Shown piece by piece: positions 19,265 through 28,925 of a DNA stretch of 64,000 nucleotides. The position numbers and the translations under genes were made by a program. The notes beneath the pieces are model-generated. The model worked only from the letters and a program-made list of their open reading frames with translations, made no database searches and was not told the DNA's origin. The stretch is from Sulfuricella sp. T08 (lineage in GTDB: Bacteria; Pseudomonadota; Gammaproteobacteria; Burkholderiales; Sulfuricellaceae): contig NZ_DF967528.1 of the NCBI RefSeq assembly GCF_000971475.1, positions 62,001-126,000 on the forward strand. The letters run 5' to 3'. Positions within the stretch are counted from its first letter, which is position 1, and each line of letters starts with the position of its first letter.

Positions 19265-20448
19265 GGACGCACCTCCCGTTCCCTGCTGCGGAAGGCTTCG
19301 CGCGAGCGCGCCGTGCTTTCCGCCGCGGGCGCAGCCGCCTCAGCCGCCTTTACTGGCGGGGCATCAGCCAGAAAGGTGGAACTGGCACCTGCGCTCTGGA
19401 TCAACTTGTCCAGCGGCAGGTAGAGCAAGCTGTTGCCCCCCTTCTGGTCCACCAGCACCTTGCTGGAATTGCTCATCATCTGCTGGACCGTGTCCAGATA
19501 CATGCGGTCGCGCGTCACTTTGGGCGCCTTGCTGTACTCCACCAGGATCTGCTTGAAGCGGCTGGCGTCACCCTCGGCGTTAGCAATCACGCGCTGCTTG
19601 TAACCTAGCGACTCCTCCAGCAGGCGCGAAGCAGCGCCGCGAGCTCGCGGAATCACATCGTTGGCGTAGGCCTGCCCTTCGTTCTTGGCACGTTCTTTGT
19701 CCTGACCCGCTTTTACCGCATCGTCGAACGCCGCCTGCACCTGCTCCGGCGGCTGGGCGTTCTGCATCGTCACCTTGCTGATGCTGATGCCGGTCTTGTA
19801 GCGATCCAGAATATCCTGCATCAGCTTGGCTGCGCGCGTCGCAATTTCTGCACGCCCTTCATACAACACAAAATCCATTTTGCTCTTGCCCACTATTTCG
19901 CGAATTGCCGTTTCAGCAGCCTGGTGCACCGCATCGTCAGGATGGCGGTTGTTGAACAGGTATTCTTCCGGACTTTTCAAGATGTACTGCACAGCAAACT
20001 GAATGTCGATGATGTTCTCATCGTCAGTCAGCATCAGCGACTCTTTCAGTATCTTGCTCTTGACGTTGGCGCGATAGCCCACCTCCACCGTGCGCACCTG
20101 CTGCATATTCACTACTTCGGCGGCCTCGATCGGATAGGGAAAATGCCAGCGAGGGCCTGGTTGCGTGGTTTCGACAAACTTGCCGAAACGCAGCACCACA
20201 CCGCGCTCGCCTGCATTGACGATATAAAAACCACTACCCAGCCAGATCAGAATCACCAGAACCGGGATCAGTCCCAAGCCGGCAGCCATCTTGCCGCCCG
20301 ACATGGGTCCACCGCCGGTTGGACCACCGCTACCGCCCTTGCCACCGAACATCGCGTTCAACTTCTGGTTGAAGCGGCGCCACACCTCATCGAGGTCAGG
20401 TGGCCCGCCGCTGTTTTTCTTGCCCCAATCTGGATCATTCCATGCCAT
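19261..20448 (-). CDS. hflK: Modulator of FtsH protease HflK
   Basis: A 395-residue SPFH/band-7 protein: Gly-rich cytosolic N terminus (MAWNDPDWGKKNSGGPPDLDEVW), membrane helix (about residues 58-78), band-7 domain, long helical region and an Ala-rich tail. ATG at 20448 chosen because the further upstream codon is TTG and a TTGGAA site lies just before the ATG. Confidence 0.96.
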   Translation of the reverse strand: MAWNDPDWGKKNSGGPPDLDEVWRRFNQKLNAMFGGKGGSGGPTGGGPMSGGKMAAGLGLIPVLVILIWLGSGFYIVNAGERGVVLRFGKFVETTQPGPRWHFPYPIEAAEVVNMQQVRTVEVGYRANVKSKILKESLMLTDDENIIDIQFAVQYILKSPEEYLFNNRHPDDAVHQAAETAIREIVGKSKMDFVLYEGRAEIATRAAKLMQDILDRYKTGISISKVTMQNAQPPEQVQAAFDDAVKAGQDKERAKNEGQAYANDVIPRARGAASRLLEESLGYKQRVIANAEGDASRFKQILVEYSKAPKVTRDRMYLDTVQQMMSNSSKVLVDQKGGNSLLYLPLDKLIQSAGASSTFLADAPPVKAAEAAAPAAESTARSREAFRSREREVRP

Positions 20449-20483
20449 ATTTTTTTCCAAGTACCTAATTCGTAATTTAACTT

Positions 20484-21620
20484 TTAAGCGCCTGCGGAGG
20501 CCTGAGTCACTGCCCGGACTGCTTCAGTCTGGTGCTGGCGGCTGTATTCAGCCAATGCATCTCTCAGCAGGTCACAGCCCTCGCCAGTGCGCGCACTGAC
20601 CCAAATGCGACCAATTCTACCATACTCATCCCGCTCAAGGCCGGGCGCCAACCCGTTGACGTCGATTTTATTCAGCACCATCAGCTGCGGGATGTGATCG
20701 GCGCCGATTTCAGCAAGTACCTTGTTCACCTCGTCGATTTGCTGGTCGCGGCTGACACTGGAAGCATCCACCACATGCAGCAGCAGATCGGCCGCCACCG
20801 CCTCTTCCAGGGTGGCACGAAAAGCCGCCACCAGGGTATGAGGCAAATGCTTGATGAAGCCGACCGTGTCGGACAGCACCACTGAGCCACCGTCGGCGAC
20901 GAAAAACTTGCGGCTGGTGGTGTCAAGGGTAGCGAACAATTGGTCCGCCACGTAGGCCTTGGCATGAGTAAGGCGGTTGAATAAAGTGGATTTTCCGGCG
21001 TTGGTATACCCGACGATGGACACCGACAGCACGTTGGCGCGAACTCTGGCGCGGCGCTGCACGCTACGCTGGCGGCCCAGCTTGGCGAGTTTTTCCTTGA
21101 GCAGCTTGACCCGCTTGCCAAGCAGACGACGGTCTGTTTCGAGCTGAGTCTCGCCTGGTCCGCGCAGGCCGATACCGCCCTTTTGACGTTCCAGATGGGT
21201 CCAGCCGCGCACTAGCCTTGTAGCCAAATGCTCCAGTTGCGCCAGTTCCACTTGCAGTTTTCCCTCGTGGCTTTGGGCGCGCTGCGCGAAAATATCGAGG
21301 ATCAGGCTGGTACGGTCGATCACGCGGCAGTCCAGCCGCCGCTCCAGATTGCGCTGTTGCGCAGGGGAAAGTTCGTGGTTGAAAATCACCAGATTGGCTT
21401 CGTTGGCAACCACCGACTCGGCGATCTCATCCGCCTTGCCGGAACCGGCAAACAGCGCTGCGTCGGGCCTGGAACGTTTTCCCCGGACAATGGCCAGAAT
21501 GCCCACACCCGCGCTTTCGGTAAGACGCTGCAGCTCTTCCAGGCTTTCCTCGTAATCCGTGTCGCCAAAATCCAGGCTGACCAGTACAGCAGCGTCTCCG
21601 CTGCCTGGGCGTTCAATCAT
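20484..21620 (-). CDS. hflX: GTPase HflX
   Basis: A 378-residue ribosome-associated GTPase that splits stalled 70S ribosomes. N-terminal HflX domain with the GxG-type SGKADEIAE segment, GPGETQLETDRR, then the G domain: SIVGYTNAGKSTL (G1), DTVGFI (G3), NKID (G4). Ten bases after hfq; the hfq-hflX order is conserved. Confidence 0.97.
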   Translation of the reverse strand: MIERPGSGDAAVLVSLDFGDTDYEESLEELQRLTESAGVGILAIVRGKRSRPDAALFAGSGKADEIAESVVANEANLVIFNHELSPAQQRNLERRLDCRVIDRTSLILDIFAQRAQSHEGKLQVELAQLEHLATRLVRGWTHLERQKGGIGLRGPGETQLETDRRLLGKRVKLLKEKLAKLGRQRSVQRRARVRANVLSVSIVGYTNAGKSTLFNRLTHAKAYVADQLFATLDTTSRKFFVADGGSVVLSDTVGFIKHLPHTLVAAFRATLEEAVAADLLLHVVDASSVSRDQQIDEVNKVLAEIGADHIPQLMVLNKIDVNGLAPGLERDEYGRIGRIWVSARTGEGCDLLRDALAEYSRQHQTEAVRAVTQASAGA

Positions 21621-21629
21621 TTAGGAGTT

Positions 21630-21869
21630 TTAATCCTCGGCGGGAAGATCAAAGGACATGTTCACGGGACGCACCGGCACTACCGTGGAAATCGCGTGTT
21701 TATAGACCATCTGGGTAATCGTGTTTTTCAGCAGCACGACGTACTGGTCGAAAGACTCGATCTGCCCTTGAAGCTTGATACCGTTTACCAGATAGATGGA
21801 AACGGGTACATGCTCTTTACGCAAGGCATTTAAAAACGGGTCTTGTAATAGCTGCCCTTTCGCGCTCAT
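21630..21869 (-). CDS. hfq: RNA chaperone Hfq
   Basis: A 79-residue Sm-like protein mediating small RNA-mRNA pairing. Conserved [28 protein letters not shown] and the Sm2 YKHAIST motif are intact. First gene of the operon running hfq-hflX-hflK-hflC-DUF2065-hisZ-purA; its promoter should lie in the AT-rich 21870-21998. Confidence 0.99.
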   Translation of the reverse strand: MSAKGQLLQDPFLNALRKEHVPVSIYLVNGIKLQGQIESFDQYVVLLKNTITQMVYKHAISTVVPVRPVNMSFDLPAED

Positions 21870-21998
21870 GATTTCTCCAGTTCGTTGTTATGGTTGGTTT
21901 TGGATGGCTACTTTACTTGGTTTTTCAAAAGGCTGCCAGCAACATCCACTATATATTACTATATGGGAAAATCAGCGCATTTCAAGATGGCGCTCCGT

Positions 21999-24191
21999 TT
22001 ATATCTCGGGGCGGCCAAAATAATAGCCCTGCCCCCAGTCCACTCCCATGTCGCGCAGCATGTCTGCCGTTTCACGATCTTCGATACACTCCGCTATGGT
22101 GGTGATATTCAATTTCTTCGATAATACGATTATGCTTTCCACCATCGCGCGCACCCTTACGTTGCCAGACATGTTAAGCACCATCCAGCCTTCGATCTTG
22201 AGGAAGCTGACCGGCAGTTCCGCCAGGTAAAGAAAAGAAGAATAGCCGCTACCAAAATCATCGAGCGCCAGGCGGAAGCCGAAATCCAGCAAGGGCTGCA
22301 AATCAAGTCGTATGCGCTCGAAATCCGTCAGCAACTGGCGCTCGGTAATCTCGAACACCACCGGTTTGTAGTCGGGAAAATCGATATCGCAGGTGGAACA
22401 AAACTGCATGGCCCCGCCCAGAAGCTCATCCACATAATCCTTGCGCGCAAGGAACTGGGGCGAGAGGTTGATGAAATGAGCAAAGCCGGGGTCGTGACCG
22501 TCCGTCAGGTTGACCGCGCAACGATTCATGGCGTGGCGGGTAATGCTGCGATCCACCTCGTGGATAAGGTTGATCCCTTCCGCCGCCTCGATGAATTCGC
22601 CGGCTCCAATAACGGAACCATCGGGCATGTGCATGCGTGCCAGCGCTTCATCTGCCACCGGCTTGCGGGTATTCAGGTCCACCATGACCTGATAGGCGGC
22701 GACGATACGCTCCTCCTTCAGTGCGCGCTGCAGCATGCCGGCGCGCCACAGCGTGCCCGAACCGGCAGAATCCCTGGCAACCACGCAATCGCGGCCCTTG
22801 CGCTTGGCCTCGTAGAGACAGCTGTCCGACTCGGACAGCGCCTGAGAGATATCCTCGTCGCCAGCCTGACACACGCCTATGCCGAAGCTCGCGGTAATTT
22901 CCAGACTACCGTGGCCGGTCTTCAGCGGATGAGCCTTGATCGCCAGGCGGATCCGTTCCGCCGCAGCAATGGCATCGGCACGATCAGAATCATGCAGGAA
23001 CAGAATAAACTCTTCTCCACCCCACCGTGCCAGCCAGTCCCCCTCGCGCAACGCCTGACGCATGATGTGCGAAACTTGCTGCAGCACTTCATCTCCTACG
23101 CCATGCCCATAGTGGTCATTGATCAGCTTGAAGCGATCCAGATCACCAGTGGCGACGGAAAATCCGATGCCATCGCGCTTGGCGCGCGCGATCTCTTCGT
23201 CGAAACGCAGTTCCGCGGCACGCCGGTTTGGCAATCCAGTGAGTTCATCGGTGAGCGCCTGCGTTTCCAACTTCTGTCGCTGCTTGAGCTGCAGCAACAT
23301 CTGGCTGAACCAGGCCGCAAGCAGTTCCATGAACGCCTCGTCACCCTGGGTAAATTTCCCCTCTGCCAACGGCTTCTTCCGCAAGAAAACCAAGGTTCCA
23401 TAGAATTGCTCCCCGACCCAAAGCGGGATACCGGCGTAGGCATGGATGCCAAAACTGACTACCACCTTCGCCAACTCCGGCCTTTCACTTGTTTTCAAGT
23501 CTGCGATGAAGAGACCACGATTCTCATCGGCGGCACGCTGGCACAGCATATCCAGCGGACAGACCTCCTCTGCCTTGAAAATGCCCAGCGTGTCCACCAA
23601 ATACGCCGGCATGAAATGATCGCCGATTTTCTCGCTCAGCAATGCCGCATCCATATCCAGAGTATCCATTCCCAGTCGGAGCATCAGCCTGACCTTCTCG
23701 CCTTCGGAACGGGTGCGGCTGGTGGCGATTTGCCACAGTACCTGCAGGCGCGCGGACTGGTCCTTTACCGTCATCAACAGCCGTTCCCGATCGCTCACAT
23801 CGATCGCCAGGCCATGACGAATGACCTCTCCGATCTCGTTCGTCTGCTCGAATTCAGCGAGCGACAGCCACAGTGGCTGGCCCTTGCGGTTTATGAACTT
23901 CCGAACCAGCTGCGCCATACCGCTGATTTTCAGTTGCTGGGTAGCACTGGGAAGGACTTCACGTTCCGCCAGAAGGTTGTTCCAGGGATGACCTACCACC
24001 TCGCCTTCCTCCATGCCCAGCATATCGAGGAAAGACCTGTCGGCCGCCATGACCACATGATCCCGGACACGCACCGCGTAGGTGCCCGCATGTGCCGCCG
24101 TCAACAGCAATTTTTCACGGTTCTGCGCTAAAGTCCCCAGCCTCTGCTGAGCATCAGACAGTGTTGAATGCAAATTTTCGATCTCGCTCAC
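21999..24191 (-). CDS. PAS-GAF-GGDEF-EAL cyclic-di-GMP protein
   Basis: A 730-residue soluble protein: coiled start, PAS domain (about 25-145), GAF domain (about 165-310), GGDEF (about 325-485) and EAL (about 500-728). The cyclase site reads GGEEF and is intact, with an inhibitory RxxD (REGD) five residues before it. The phosphodiesterase has EALAR, FINLSPQ, FEITER, LALDDFGSGYSSF and a retained Lys in SFLKIEG, where the usual KID is KIE. Both activities are possible. The predicted start is GTG; a later start cannot be excluded. No membrane segment, so it senses an internal signal. Confidence 0.92.
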   Translation of the reverse strand: MSEIENLHSTLSDAQQRLGTLAQNREKLLLTAAHAGTYAVRVRDHVVMAADRSFLDMLGMEEGEVVGHPWNNLLAEREVLPSATQQLKISGMAQLVRKFINRKGQPLWLSLAEFEQTNEIGEVIRHGLAIDVSDRERLLMTVKDQSARLQVLWQIATSRTRSEGEKVRLMLRLGMDTLDMDAALLSEKIGDHFMPAYLVDTLGIFKAEEVCPLDMLCQRAADENRGLFIADLKTSERPELAKVVVSFGIHAYAGIPLWVGEQFYGTLVFLRKKPLAEGKFTQGDEAFMELLAAWFSQMLLQLKQRQKLETQALTDELTGLPNRRAAELRFDEEIARAKRDGIGFSVATGDLDRFKLINDHYGHGVGDEVLQQVSHIMRQALREGDWLARWGGEEFILFLHDSDRADAIAAAERIRLAIKAHPLKTGHGSLEITASFGIGVCQAGDEDISQALSESDSCLYEAKRKGRDCVVARDSAGSGTLWRAGMLQRALKEERIVAAYQVMVDLNTRKPVADEALARMHMPDGSVIGAGEFIEAAEGINLIHEVDRSITRHAMNRCAVNLTDGHDPGFAHFINLSPQFLARKDYVDELLGGAMQFCSTCDIDFPDYKPVVFEITERQLLTDFERIRLDLQPLLDFGFRLALDDFGSGYSSFLYLAELPVSFLKIEGWMVLNMSGNVRVRAMVESIIVLSKKLNITTIAECIEDRETADMLRDMGVDWGQGYYFGRPEI

Positions 24192-24286
24192 CCCGCTACG
24201 ATGAGGGACACCCTCGCGCTGAGGCGCGCAAGGGAAGGCGCTTTTCTGGAGTTACCAGAACCCGGAAAATTGTTCACTAAACGTGG

Positions 24287-25456
24287 TTACTCATCAGGCC
24301 AGTAATCGGTCGCAATACCATCGCCCAGATCGGCCTCGATCAGGCGACGCCGCACCTCGAGCAATCGTTCGATCAGCCTGGGTTCCCGCTTTTCGTAACC
24401 TTCGGCATCGGCGACACGGTTAACCACGACGCCGAGCAGTTCGGTGATCGCGTTGCCGATCGAATTCTGACTGATAGTAACGATCAACTTGCCTTCGTCA
24501 TTACGATAGATAAGTTGCTTGAACGCAGGCTGCCAGCGTATGGCATTGGCGTATTTTGCATCTACAATACAGTGGTCGCGCACCTTCTTTGCTGTCTTCA
24601 GAAAATCATTGTTGAACAGCAGCACGCTCTCGACTTCATCCGGGTAATAGGCGTCACTCGGGAGTGGCGCATTACGAGTAGAGACCTGCGAGAAGAAGGT
24701 GCGGTAGAAATCGATAAACCCCTTTAATACCTCATCGTACTCTTTCCAGAAACGCACATCTTTCAGCGCCGCCGCACCACCCTGAATCTCCCAGCTGGGC
24801 AGACCCTGCGGGTAGCCCGTCAGCGCGATGCATGCGTCGGCTTCGCTGGCGGGCTTGAGAAGCTCCAGGTCCAGCGCCTTGTCGAAAAACTCGCGGTAAA
24901 CATCATGCATATAAGCCTGAAACAAGCTGTGCTGACCGCCATCGGTAAGGTTGGGATTTTTCGAATCGGCCAGCTTGGCGTTGCGCAGTTCATCCTTGGG
25001 AAAAACGATGAAGTGATTGTGCAACATGCGGATGCTGGGCACCCCTGGCGAGGTCAGCGGCCAGGTAGCATCCAGACTCGCCTCACCCGCCAGAATCAAC
25101 GCCTCATCCGGATCGGGGTATTGCTCCAGCATGTAGTCGATGATGATCTGGTTCATCCGGTTCCACACATGCTTCACATTGTCCGGAACCTGAGTGCGAC
25201 GCACCGGCCGCCCCAGCGGATTGAGGATGCATTGCGAGGTGTTGTAGATAATCGAGGCATCGAACTCGTTGCTGTGCCCCAAAGCCTTGCGGTACAACAA
25301 CAGGTTTTCATCGTTCATCAACAACCCATTGTTATGCATCAGATCGTTGAGATTTTCGGTGCTGTTGAAAAATTCGTTGTGCTTCATCCCCTCCGGCACT
25401 TCCAGGGGGATGGGGCGGAAAGGAGTGGTGATTTCGCGGGGGCCGGATTGCGTCAT
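24287..25456 (-). CDS. Uncharacterised 389-residue protein
   Basis: Not recognised. No signal peptide, membrane helix or repeat is visible. It is acidic at both ends, with a central segment SIRMLHNHFIVFPKDEL containing His-Asn-His, a GYPQGLPSWEIQGG motif, and a helical Arg/Glu-rich C terminus (ERLLEVRRRLIEADLGDG). The HNH triplet does not sit in a recognisable nuclease context; a weak resemblance to HIT-type His motifs cannot be tested by eye. Codon use looks like its neighbours. It stands alone between the c-di-GMP gene and der, with a structured repeat upstream, so its transcription unit is unclear. Confidence 0.8.
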   Translation of the reverse strand: MTQSGPREITTPFRPIPLEVPEGMKHNEFFNSTENLNDLMHNNGLLMNDENLLLYRKALGHSNEFDASIIYNTSQCILNPLGRPVRRTQVPDNVKHVWNRMNQIIIDYMLEQYPDPDEALILAGEASLDATWPLTSPGVPSIRMLHNHFIVFPKDELRNAKLADSKNPNLTDGGQHSLFQAYMHDVYREFFDKALDLELLKPASEADACIALTGYPQGLPSWEIQGGAAALKDVRFWKEYDEVLKGFIDFYRTFFSQVSTRNAPLPSDAYYPDEVESVLLFNNDFLKTAKKVRDHCIVDAKYANAIRWQPAFKQLIYRNDEGKLIVTISQNSIGNAITELLGVVVNRVADAEGYEKREPRLIERLLEVRRRLIEADLGDGIATDYWPDE

Positions 25457-25485
25457 ACTGGTTCCAGTTTTATTGGAGGTGAGAG

Positions 25486-25571
25486 GTGATGGGTAATGGG
25501 TGATGAGTGATGAGGGAAATCAAAAACCTGCACCAACTCCGCTTTTTCCCCTTACCCATCACTCATCACCC
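25486..25571. repeat. Intergenic inverted repeat of GATGGGT/GATGAGT units
   Basis: Two arms built from short GTGATGGGT/TGATGAGTGATG units face each other across about 45 bases. A 15-bp perfect pair is 25498-25512 with 25557-25571, and an alternative 11-bp pair is 25486-25496 with 25552-25562, so two competing hairpins exist. Lies between der (ending 25581) and the start of the 389-residue gene (25456). Confidence 0.85.
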
Positions 25572-25580
25572 ATCACGTCA

Positions 25581-26978
25581 TTAGCCGTACAGCTTCCGGC
25601 CGCGCCGGCGCTGGCGGTGAGCGCGCTTTTCATCGGCTTCGGTCTTGGGTGCAGGCACCCTGTCGGCGAATGGGTTATGTCCCTGCTTGAACTGCACCCT
25701 GAGCGGCGTGCCCGTCAACTCAAACGCCTTGCGGAAGGTACTTTCCAGATAGCGCTTGTAGCTGGCCGACAGGCTCGACAGCGAGGTGCCGTGAATTATC
25801 ACCAGCGGCGGATTGGATCCGCCCTGATGAGCATAGCGCAGCTTGGGACGGAACGGGCCGGACTTGGGCGGCTGGTGCTGGGTAGTGGCTTCCATCAGGA
25901 TACGGGTCAGCTTGGGCGTTGGCATCTTGATCATAGCCGATTCATAGGCACCGTCGATGGACTTGAACAGGCCGCCCACGCCACTGCCCTGCAGAGCGGA
26001 AATATAGTGGAACTTGGCAAAGTCCAGAAACTGCAGCTTGCGCGCGATGTCGTTCTTGACCACTTCGCGCCGGTCGGCGGAAAGGTCGTCCCACTTGTTC
26101 ACCGCCACCACCAGAGCGCGGCCGCTTTCCAGAATGAAGCCGGCAATGTGGGCATCCTGCTCGGAAACGTCCTGATGGGCATCCAGAACCAGCACCACCA
26201 CGTTGGCATCTTCCACCGCCTGCAGGGTTTTCACCACGGAAAACTTCTCGATCGCCTCGAACACCTTGCCGCGCTTGCGGATGCCGGCGGTATCGATCAG
26301 GGTATAACGCTTGCTATCGCGCTCGAAGTCGATGTAGATACTGTCGCGGGTCGTACCCGGCTGGTCGAAGGCGATTACCCGTTCCTCGCCGAGCAGGCTG
26401 TTGACCAGCGTGGACTTACCCACGTTGGGACGGCCGACAATAGCGATCTTGGGATGGTCGTCCTCCTCCTCGTCCACTTCATCCAGCGGAAAACTCTCCA
26501 GGGCCAGTTCCACCAAGTCATGGACGCCTTCGCCATGTGCACCCGAAATCACCAGCGGATCACCCAGGCCGAGTTCGTAGAATTCAGCGGCAACCACATC
26601 GCGCCGCATGCCCTCAGCCTTGTTCACTGCCAGAAACAACGGACGGCCCAGTTTTCTCAGCTGATCGGCAATGATCTTGTCCTGGGCAGTCAAACCCTGA
26701 CGCGCATCGACCATAAATACGATTGCATCGGCCTCGTCTACCGCCTGCAGGGTCTGCCGCGCCATTTCGTGAAGAATGCCGTCCTTCGCCACCGGCTCGA
26801 AACCACCCGTATCCACTACCAGATAGGGTCTGTCTCCCACTCGACCGTGGCCGTAATGGCGGTCGCGCGTCAACCCCGGCAGATCCGCAACGAGAGCATC
26901 GCGGCTTCTGGTTAGCCGGTTGAACAAAGTAGATTTGCCGACGTTGGGACGGCCGACAAGAACTAAAGTAGGTTTCAT
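25581..26978 (-). CDS. der: Ribosome biogenesis GTPase Der (EngA)
   Basis: A 465-residue protein with two GTPase domains in tandem, needed for 50S assembly. First G1 motif [14 protein letters not shown] at residues 8-21, second [14 protein letters not shown] in mid-protein, each with NKxD (NKAE, NKWD), then a KH-like C domain and a basic tail ([15 protein letters not shown]). ATG at 26978 chosen (MKPTLVLVG). Confidence 0.97.
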   Translation of the reverse strand: MKPTLVLVGRPNVGKSTLFNRLTRSRDALVADLPGLTRDRHYGHGRVGDRPYLVVDTGGFEPVAKDGILHEMARQTLQAVDEADAIVFMVDARQGLTAQDKIIADQLRKLGRPLFLAVNKAEGMRRDVVAAEFYELGLGDPLVISGAHGEGVHDLVELALESFPLDEVDEEEDDHPKIAIVGRPNVGKSTLVNSLLGEERVIAFDQPGTTRDSIYIDFERDSKRYTLIDTAGIRKRGKVFEAIEKFSVVKTLQAVEDANVVVLVLDAHQDVSEQDAHIAGFILESGRALVVAVNKWDDLSADRREVVKNDIARKLQFLDFAKFHYISALQGSGVGGLFKSIDGAYESAMIKMPTPKLTRILMEATTQHQPPKSGPFRPKLRYAHQGGSNPPLVIIHGTSLSSLSASYKRYLESTFRKAFELTGTPLRVQFKQGHNPFADRVPAPKTEADEKRAHRQRRRGRKLYG

Positions 26979-26993
26979 TTTGAAAAATCTTTC

Positions 26994-27073
26994 ACTGCAA
27001 AGGACGCAAAGTTGCACAATGGAGAAACAACAAGGTTTTGAATTCCCTTGCGACCCTTCGCGTCCTTTGCGGT
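26994..27073. repeat. Intergenic inverted repeat with CAAAGGACGC arms
   Basis: Arms 26994-27011 and 27056-27073 match at 16 of 18 positions (core GCAAAGGACGC). A smaller CAAGG/CCTTG pair lies inside. The pair sits between bamB (ending 27087) and der (start 26978), so it would fold in the mRNA between the two genes. Similar CAAAGGACGC/GCGTCCTTTG pairs are, from memory, common dispersed intergenic repeats in Proteobacteria. Confidence 0.8.
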
Positions 27074-27086
27074 CAATGCTTTTAAG

Positions 27087-28265
27087 TTATTGCACTGACA
27101 ACGAAATCAAGCCGCCGTTGCGGGTCTGCACCAGGAAGCCTCGGCTCAGCGCCACAGGCGGAGCACCGATCTGGCTGCTATCAGTGGCGATGCGTGCTGC
27201 GAAGCTGCCATCCTCCCGCGCCAGCAGATGTACATAGCCCTGCACATCGGCCACCGCGATATATCTTCCAAGAGCCAGTGGCGCAGTGACTTGGCGGGCA
27301 AGTAGCTTGTCCTGCTTCCACAGGCTCGCACCGCTGTTCTTGTCGAGGGCATGGATAGCGCCGCGAGTATCGCTGACGTATACGTAACGATCATCCATCG
27401 CCAGACCGGCTGAACTGGAGACATCACGCGCCCAGATCAGGTTGCCGCTGGCAATATCGAAGCAGGCTGTACGCCCCTGATAAGCCGTGGCGCAGATCAT
27501 GCGGTCATCCACCACCGGCAGGCTGCTGACATCAGTCACACGCTCCAGCTCGGTGGCTCCACGCGGCAGGGCCACGGTCGCTTCCCAACCCATGTTCCCG
27601 GTCGCCAGGTTGAGCGCCACCAGCTTGCCACCGGCAAAACCGGCGAACACCGCACCGTGCGTCACCACCACGCCGGCATTGCTGCGCAGGGCCAGTGCCG
27701 GCATGGCGCGCTGGTATACCCACTTGCGCTTGCCATCCCTGGCATCCAGCCCGAAAATGCGGCCGTCGCCGGTACGCACCACGACGATGTCGTTGGCCAC
27801 CTGCGGCGCACTCAGTATCTCGCTCGAAAGACGTGCCTGCCACAATGGCTGGCCCTTGGCGTCAAAAGCCAGCACCTCGCCCTTGGCAGTTCCCACCGCC
27901 ACCAGATTGCTGTCCGCACCGACGCCGCCGGAAATCTTGCGCCCGGAATCAATGGTCCACTGCTGTTTGCCGGTATCTGCACTGAAACGGACAATCTTTC
28001 CGTCCAGGCCCGCCGCGTAAATACTGTCGCCCACCACAGCGGGAAACAGCACTGTATCCCCGGCCCCACCAACGCGCTCCTGCCAACTCGACTTGAGTTC
28101 CGCAGCAGGCTTGAATTCGACCAGCGCCGCCGGCTTCTCACCGGTATCCTTGCCACCCCAAAGACCAAAGCCGGTGGAAACCTTTTCCCCCATGCCGCTG
28201 CAACCAGCCAGCTGGAAAATGGTTGCCAGCGCCAGCAGCCATCTTATTGGCTCATTGCGCCTCAT
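27087..28265 (-). CDS. bamB: Outer-membrane assembly lipoprotein BamB
   Basis: A 392-residue beta-propeller of PQQ-like repeats, part of the BAM complex that folds outer-membrane proteins. Lipoprotein signal with lipobox LAGC at Cys22. Start overlaps the yfgM stop by ATGA. Confidence 0.95.
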   Translation of the reverse strand: MRRNEPIRWLLALATIFQLAGCSGMGEKVSTGFGLWGGKDTGEKPAALVEFKPAAELKSSWQERVGGAGDTVLFPAVVGDSIYAAGLDGKIVRFSADTGKQQWTIDSGRKISGGVGADSNLVAVGTAKGEVLAFDAKGQPLWQARLSSEILSAPQVANDIVVVRTGDGRIFGLDARDGKRKWVYQRAMPALALRSNAGVVVTHGAVFAGFAGGKLVALNLATGNMGWEATVALPRGATELERVTDVSSLPVVDDRMICATAYQGRTACFDIASGNLIWARDVSSSAGLAMDDRYVYVSDTRGAIHALDKNSGASLWKQDKLLARQVTAPLALGRYIAVADVQGYVHLLAREDGSFAARIATDSSQIGAPPVALSRGFLVQTRNGGLISLSVQ

Positions 28266-28897
28266 CCGTGTTCTCCCAGGCCATACAGCTTCATTTCCAC
28301 GACTTGACGATAAGCGCTTTTTCCATCCATTTTTTCAAGTGCGGCCTTGTAGGCAACACGGGCATCCGCCATCTTGCCCTGAGCCGTCAGCACGTCTCCT
28401 TTAAGATCCGAAAACAGGCCGTCAAACGCCTTTTCATGCGACCCTTCCAGCGTTTTCATGGCTTCCTCGTGACTTTTCTCATCCAGCAGGATACCGGCCA
28501 GACGCAACCGTGCGATGTCACGCGCGCCATCTTCCTTGGCGTGATCGACCACCCATTGCAACTGTGCCTTGGCACTCTTGGCATCACCCGATTCGTAGTT
28601 AACCCCGGCCGCAAGCAACGCAGATCTCGATGCATAAGGCGTGCCCGGATATTTTTCGATAAGCTGGCCAGCTGCATCACGGATGCGCTTGATGTCCTTG
28701 CTCTGCACCCCATTTTGTACGGCTTCGTACACCAGCGCCGCCTGGCGCTGCTGGCTATTCTGGTAGACACGCCAACCCTGTATGCCGGCCACCACCGCAG
28801 CGAACACCGCGACCGCCAACATTACTGTCGTCCCGTTTTTATTCCACCAGGCTTTCAGCTCGTCTACTTTTTCCTGTTCTTCAAGATCGTAAGCCAT
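28262..28897 (-). CDS. YfgM-family SecYEG-associated TPR protein
   Basis: A 211-residue single-pass inner-membrane protein: acidic N terminus (MAYDLEEQEKVDELKAWW), one helix (about 24-42), then a periplasmic TPR domain. The YfgM family works with PpiD at the Sec translocon. Lies between hisS and bamB in the usual order. Confidence 0.92.
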   Translation of the reverse strand: MAYDLEEQEKVDELKAWWNKNGTTVMLAVAVFAAVVAGIQGWRVYQNSQQRQAALVYEAVQNGVQSKDIKRIRDAAGQLIEKYPGTPYASRSALLAAGVNYESGDAKSAKAQLQWVVDHAKEDGARDIARLRLAGILLDEKSHEEAMKTLEGSHEKAFDGLFSDLKGDVLTAQGKMADARVAYKAALEKMDGKSAYRQVVEMKLYGLGEHG

Positions 28898-28925
28898 TTT
28901 TTCCCCGATTTAATTAAAGTTAGCG

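Noticed and set aside
22476-24131. 551-codon plus-strand frame opposite the GGDEF-EAL gene
   Set aside because: Antisense shadow; the minus strand carries intact PAS, GAF, GGDEF and EAL motifs.
24920-24990. LHNHF segment of the unknown protein as an HNH nuclease
   Set aside because: The surrounding Cys/His/Asn pattern of HNH enzymes is missing.
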